Shown here piece after piece: positions 23,145 to 25,911 of a stretch of 25,911 bases of DNA. The translations under genes and the position numbers were made by a program. The DNA lies in assembly GCA_943913655.1 (NCBI GenBank), contig CALTZA010000013.1, positions 1 to 25,911 of the forward strand, given 5' to 3'. This stretch comes from an uncultured Francisella sp. (lineage in GTDB: Bacteria; Pseudomonadota; Gammaproteobacteria; Burkholderiales; Neisseriaceae). The notes under the pieces were generated by a model. It did no database searches, had not been told where the DNA came from, and was given only the letters and a program-made list of their open reading frames with translations. The stretch's first letter is position 1, and each line of letters begins with the position of its first letter.

Positions 23145-23210
23145 ACTGTTTAGCAGTAAGAGAGTAAAGGGTAAACAGAGATCGTGGTTAAGAATTTAAG
23201 ATAAGGGCAC
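23145..23210 (+). repeat. Diverged inverted repeat, left arm, flanking the toxin-antitoxin module
   Basis: The reverse complement of this segment aligns to 24151-24217 at roughly three-quarters identity, including the shared TTATCTTAAATTCTTA and CTCTTACTG. Weaker similarity extends about 15 bp further inward on both sides. The two arms enclose yefM-yoeB and the small ORF at 23832. Confidence 0.65.
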
Positions 23211-23246
23211 TTTTAAGTGTTTGATAATATATAGGCTACGAGCTTT

Positions 23247-23501
23247 TCAGTAATGGTATCGGCAAGAAATAACAAATATTTCTCCGTCTAGCACTTTATA
23301 CACTAAGCGGTGTTCTACATTAATTCTTCTTGACCAGTAGCCAGATAAGTCAAATTTCAATAATTCTGGGTTACCTATCCCTGCAAATGTATCCCTTTTA
23401 ATATCTTCCAACAATTTATTTATCCGATTTTGTATTTTTCTATCTTTACTTTGCCAAAATAAATAATCTTCCCAGGCCTCCTCTGAAAAAGCTAATATCA
23501 T
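23247..23501 (-). CDS. yoeB: YoeB toxin, ribosome-dependent mRNA endonuclease
   Basis: YoeB of the RelE superfamily binds the ribosomal A site and cleaves mRNA there, stopping translation when the antitoxin is lost. The 84-residue length equals E. coli YoeB, and the sequence lines up without gaps: FSEEAWEDYLFWQ, GNPELLKFDLSGYWSRRI, EHRLVY, and the terminal CRYHY. The catalytic Glu46, Arg65 and His83 are all present, so it should be active. It overlaps the antitoxin gene by 4 bp (ATGA), the usual arrangement for tight coupling. It is one of the few fully intact genes in the element. Confidence 0.95.
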   Translation of the reverse strand: MILAFSEEAWEDYLFWQSKDRKIQNRINKLLEDIKRDTFAGIGNPELLKFDLSGYWSRRINVEHRLVYKVLDGEIFVISCRYHY

Positions 23502-23749
23502 AGATCAATTTCTTTTTTTATCCCCCTCCCAGAATCAATCTCTTTTATAGACTTTAAAAGTCGAAATGCGTTCTTAGGAGAACGCATTAGATATAATGTT
23601 TCCTCTAAAGATTCGTATTCTGAATATGGCATTAAAACGCAAGATTCTTTACCTGCTCTAGAAATTAAAATAGGAACTTTATCTAGAGAAATCCTATCCA
23701 TTGTTTTTGATAAATTTTGTCTCGCATAACTGTAAGTTATTTTTTCCAT
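23498..23749 (-). CDS. yefM: YefM antitoxin
   Basis: YefM (Phd/YefM family) neutralises YoeB and represses its own promoter. The 83 residues start with the DNA-binding dimer domain (ITYSYARQNLSKTMDRI), followed by PILISRAG, VLMPYSEYESLEETLYLMRSP, and the toxin-binding tail (GRGIKKEIDL), as in E. coli YefM. GGAAAGAAG precedes the start. The gene is first in the operon, and its operator palindrome overlaps the promoter 50-75 bp upstream. It is intact. Confidence 0.95.
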   Translation of the reverse strand: MEKITYSYARQNLSKTMDRISLDKVPILISRAGKESCVLMPYSEYESLEETLYLMRSPKNAFRLLKSIKEIDSGRGIKKEIDL

Positions 23750-23782
23750 TTTTCTTCTTTCCTAATTAAGTATACAGGGCTA

Positions 23783-23824
23783 ATTATATATCATTTTTTG
23801 CAATTGTACAATTAATTGTACAAT
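23783..23824 (-). promoter_or_regulatory. yefM-yoeB promoter and palindromic operator
   Basis: On the minus strand TTGTAC (-35, 23806-23811), a 17-bp spacer and TATAAT (-10, 23783-23788) form a strong promoter. Positions 23803-23824 are a perfect 22-bp palindrome with two TGTACA cores. TGTACA is the core recognised by E. coli YefM. The -35 lies inside the palindrome, so bound YefM or YefM-YoeB would block RNA polymerase. Confidence 0.85.
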
Positions 23825-23831
23825 CTAAAAC

Positions 23832-24071
23832 CTACCTAAAGTATTTCTTGTTTCTGGTTCTCTGTGGTCTGCTTTGTAGTTGAAACCCGACGATATGGTG
23901 CATTATTTTTTCGGCTGTATTCGCGATAAAAGGTACATATCGCGTACGTGCGCGTACATAGGGACGTTTATACACGCATTTATGGCTGTGTTCTATAGCT
24001 TTTCGTTGCTGTAATAGCACAACACAAGAAAATTTAATGCCAAAAATACTTAACCAACACAAAACAGCCAT
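23832..24071 (-). CDS. Small basic protein, related to the ORF at 19435-19638
   Basis: A 79-codon frame with an ATG and a weak AGAAGCGG upstream. After a hydrophobic start (MAVLCWLSIFGIKFSCVVLL) comes QRKAIEHSHKCVYKRPYVR and an Arg-rich tail. The centre matches the ORF at 19435-19638, with conserved K-A, S-x-K-C. It lies directly upstream of the yefM operator on the same strand and within the inverted repeat, so it may travel with the toxin-antitoxin pair. I do not know the family. Confidence 0.4.
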   Translation of the reverse strand: MAVLCWLSIFGIKFSCVVLLQQRKAIEHSHKCVYKRPYVRARTRYVPFIANTAEKIMHHIVGFQLQSRPQRTRNKKYFR

Positions 24072-24150
24072 AAACCGCTTCTGTTGAACTTAAATTATTT
24101 CAATATATATTGTTAACCGCTAACTAAAAAAGTGTCTTTAACAGCTTTAA

Positions 24151-24217
24151 GATGCCTTTATCTTAAATTCTTAGCCAACAGCCTCTGCATACTTATCATC
24201 TCTTACTGTTAGACAGT
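24151..24217 (-). repeat. Diverged inverted repeat, right arm
   Basis: This is the partner of 23145-23210, in opposite orientation. The arms are 66 and 67 bp long. No transposase lies between or beside them. Confidence 0.65.
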
Positions 24218-24513
24218 TATTTATGAATCTAGATTGTTATAATGGATACATTTTAAAATATCTATTTTTTAACTTTAAAATAAATTATTTATAAACTTAT
24301 TCGGTCTAGAATTACACTAGTCAATCGGAGTTAACAGAAATATTAACAGCTGCATAGAAATTAGTGTAGAATTAAAGTTCTTAAGATTATTCTGAAAAAA
24401 TATTACTTTATAATTATTTGATTTAATTAAGTTTTATATTAGACGAATCCAGGAAGCACTGATTATACTTCCTGTACTCTGGCCTCACACCTTAAGATAG
24501 AAGGAGATTGGCT
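24218..24513. other. Gap with a small inverted repeat
   Basis: Mostly featureless AT-rich DNA. Near 24452-24475 CAGGAAG and CTTCCTG form a 7-bp inverted repeat with an 11-base loop, just upstream of the AAGGAG at 24501. It could be a leader structure of the following gene; no T-run follows. Confidence 0.35.
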
Positions 24514-24889
24514 GTGAAAAATTATAACTTAGAGAAATTAATACTAAGTGAGTAAGCGCTTTTTGAAGAGTAATTCAGAAAGTTCCTTCATTCACCTAAT
24601 TTCAGACATCAAAGATCTAAACCTTTTAATTGAGATTTATAAAAAGCAAGCTAAAAAGTATTATGAAGAACGTAACCAAATCGCTGCTAAAGTTGTTGTT
24701 GCGAGTAGCTCTGATTTATTATCAAAAGACGAGGCAGAGAAAGAGAAAAGGAAGCAAGAGATCATACCTGCTGATGTTAACAACGTGGTTATTCACAAAA
24801 ATTATCAGTTTGATCTGTTCGCACTAGAGTTTCCCATTTTTGCACTAAAACTCAAGAAAAAAGCCACCAAGGCTACCTTATATAAGTAG
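24514..24889 (+). CDS. Unknown protein, 113 residues, with a 13-codon leader or a broken start
   Basis: AAGGAG at 24501-24506 stands before a GTG at 24514 that opens only 13 codons (MKNYNLEKLILSE) and stops at 24553-24555. A second GTG at 24548 overlaps that stop and opens 113 residues in the next frame. Either the leader is translated to couple the second start, or one indel has split a single gene of about 125 codons. The protein has a helical N-terminal half (IKDLNLLIEIYKKQAKKYYEE), a Lys/Glu-rich middle and a short beta-like end. I recognise no family. Confidence 0.45.
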
Positions 24890-25164
24890 AAGTGGTACAA
24901 TAACTACTCTATGCACATATCCAGTTTAAAGCAACCTGATTTTGAGGTACTGCGTTTAAGTTTTATTAATCACGAAAAAATGCCCCTTACGTCTTAGTGG
25001 TACAAAAAACGTGCTAATTTTCTTTATCAAAGCTTATATTTAATTGAAAAAATTAACAAAATTAAATTTTTTCATTTTATTTCTTGAACAAGAAGATAAG
25101 GAGGCTATATAACAGCAAGTCTTTGAAGTTGGGAAATCGGTTGATCTTTAGAAACAGAGGATAG
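24890..25164. other. Region without an intact gene, with an orphan ribosome-binding site
   Basis: AGTGGTACAA occurs twice (about 24892 and 25000) as a short direct repeat. A perfect AAGGAGG at 25098-25104 is followed at the right distance by ATA (25109-25111) in place of ATG, and stops soon follow. This looks like the dead start of the gene whose 3' part is at 25165-25569. Confidence 0.45.
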
Positions 25165-25569
25165 GAAACTGAGCAGTGTGGCATTAAGGTTCGCACTGGC
25201 AGGGGAGTAGAAAAAGAGGCCATTGAATTAGCGTCAGGGGTTCAAGGTCTTTTTAATAAAGGAGAAAAAGCTAGTGAAGAAACAGCGAAGAGATTTAATG
25301 AAGTATCTTCTAAAGTGAACAGGCAAGTGATGGGAGATTTGAAAGCTCTAGTTATTCAAACACCAGATGTTGAAGCGTACCGTCAACAGTTAGTAGCTTT
25401 AGCGAAAACTAAAGAGAAGATTTTTAGTAGTTTTGAGAAGGTAGCAAAATTAGCTAAAGCAAAACAGCCGCTAGATGAAGCAAGCAAACAGATATTTACC
25501 CAATTTCAGCAACAAACAATTGACGCACAGAAAAAAGGTGCTGAGTTGTTAGCAAAATATGCTCAATAG
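25165..25569 (+). pseudogene. 3' part of an unknown helical protein
   Basis: The frame is open from a TAG (25162-25164) to the stop at 25567-25569, about 134 codons, rich in Lys, Glu, Gln and Ala and predicted all-helical (EAIELASGVQGLFNK, VEAYRQQLVALAKTKEKI, EASKQIFTQFQQQ). The only usual start in it, GTG 25315, has no ribosome-binding site and lies within the helical part. The proper start was probably at 25109, where ATA now follows a perfect AAGGAGG, so the gene seems to have lost its start codon and gained stops. The well-formed terminator after it shows it was once a real transcription unit. Family unknown. Confidence 0.5.
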
Positions 25570-25603
25570 TTAAAAAATTTACTTTGTCTTTTAAAGTTAA
25601 GCT

Positions 25604-25631
25604 AAAGGCTCAGCTTTTGCTGAGCCTTTTT
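25604..25631 (+). terminator. Rho-independent terminator
   Basis: A perfect 11-bp stem (AAAGGCTCAGC with GCTGAGCCTTT) with a TTTT loop, flowing into T-residues, makes a strong intrinsic terminator 35 bp after the stop at 25569. Confidence 0.9.
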
Positions 25632-25827
25632 ATATCTAGAGGTAGTGATTTAAGTTCTAATAAATAACTTGTTTTTTAATAGATCTGTGAGTCGTTCAAA
25701 TATTTTAAAACGTTTTGAGACAGTTCAATCCATTCTGCCAATTGTAGTAATATATTGTTTATAATAGTCTTTTAAGAGATCACTAACTTTAAACCCAATC
25801 AAAAAGCAAAGATTTTAAAATAAAGTG
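25632..25827. other. Gap before the rRNA promoter
   Basis: There is no gene here. The last 30 bases before the promoter are A/T-tract rich, as in UP elements upstream of rRNA promoters. No clear Fis sites can be called by eye. Confidence 0.4.
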
Positions 25828-25911
25828 TTGACAAATTTTTGCTATAGGCTATATAATTTTTGCTTTGCTTTTGCTGATTGAGCTAGAGCTGTTCTTTAAC
25901 AAGAGAAGATT
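25828..25911 (+). promoter_or_regulatory. rRNA-type promoter and boxA leader, reading out of the right end
   Basis: TTGACA (25828-25833), an 18-bp spacer and TATAAT (25852-25857) form a consensus promoter. About 35 bases downstream, GTTCTTTAACAA (boxA) begins the leader typical of 16S rRNA operons. An A/T-rich UP-like tract lies upstream. The rRNA gene should start beyond the window. Confidence 0.7.
25831..25911. repeat. Terminal inverted repeat, right copy
   Basis: This is the reverse complement of 1-81 with one mismatch. It contains the -10 and boxA of the rRNA-type leader, so the two copies most likely belong to two outward-facing rRNA operons. Confidence 0.9.

Noticed and set aside
1..25911. 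CRISPR array
   Set aside because: No series of regularly spaced repeats is present anywhere in the window.

Overview
The window looks like part of the genome of an AT-rich, host-associated proteobacterium in the middle of genome reduction. RNase G, ThrRS and the rRNA-type boxA at both ends read like Betaproteobacteria, but Gammaproteobacteria cannot be excluded by eye. The two ends are an 81-bp inverted repeat with one mismatch. Each copy is a promoter plus boxA of the kind found upstream of 16S rRNA, firing outward. The window therefore probably lies between two divergently oriented rRNA operons, or is a contig that broke at them.

Left part, about 1-11.9 kb, is chromosomal housekeeping. On the minus strand lie a tandem ribbon-helix-helix (RHH) protein, cysE overlapping rng, and a PbpG-type D-Ala-D-Ala endopeptidase. 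On the plus strand lie argD, a clear pseudogene, and rbsK. A TonB-dependent receptor on the minus strand meets rbsK tail to tail. Then follow thrS and infC. infC starts at AUC, the hallmark of IF3 autoregulation. The usual rpmI-rplT pair is missing after it, so a rearrangement or insertion junction lies at about 11.9-12.3 kb. The most striking gene is thrS: the aminoacylation core looks normal, but four of the six residues of the proofreading site have been replaced.

Right part, about 12.3-25.6 kb, is a decaying conjugative or mobilizable element. It holds a MobC-like RHH accessory protein, a MOBP-type relaxase, a small membrane protein, a VirB1-like transglycosylase, a secreted four-cysteine protein, a VirD4/TraG coupling protein and a Toprim/LPD7 primase. 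Almost every transfer gene carries a disabling lesion (homopolymer indel, in-frame stop or truncation), while most chromosomal genes are intact. This argues for real erosion, not sequencing error alone.

The rest of the element (19.4-25.6 kb) holds a family of coiled-coil proteins with a C-terminal membrane anchor (two intact, one dead, and a fourth tail fused to another gene), a lipoprotein, a relic of a second and different Toprim primase, and an intact yefM-yoeB toxin-antitoxin pair. The pair's TGTACA palindrome operator overlaps its promoter, and the module is enclosed by a diverged inverted repeat. Two short minus-strand ORFs share a conserved peptide core. The intact toxin-antitoxin module amid dead transfer genes fits an addiction cassette outliving its element.
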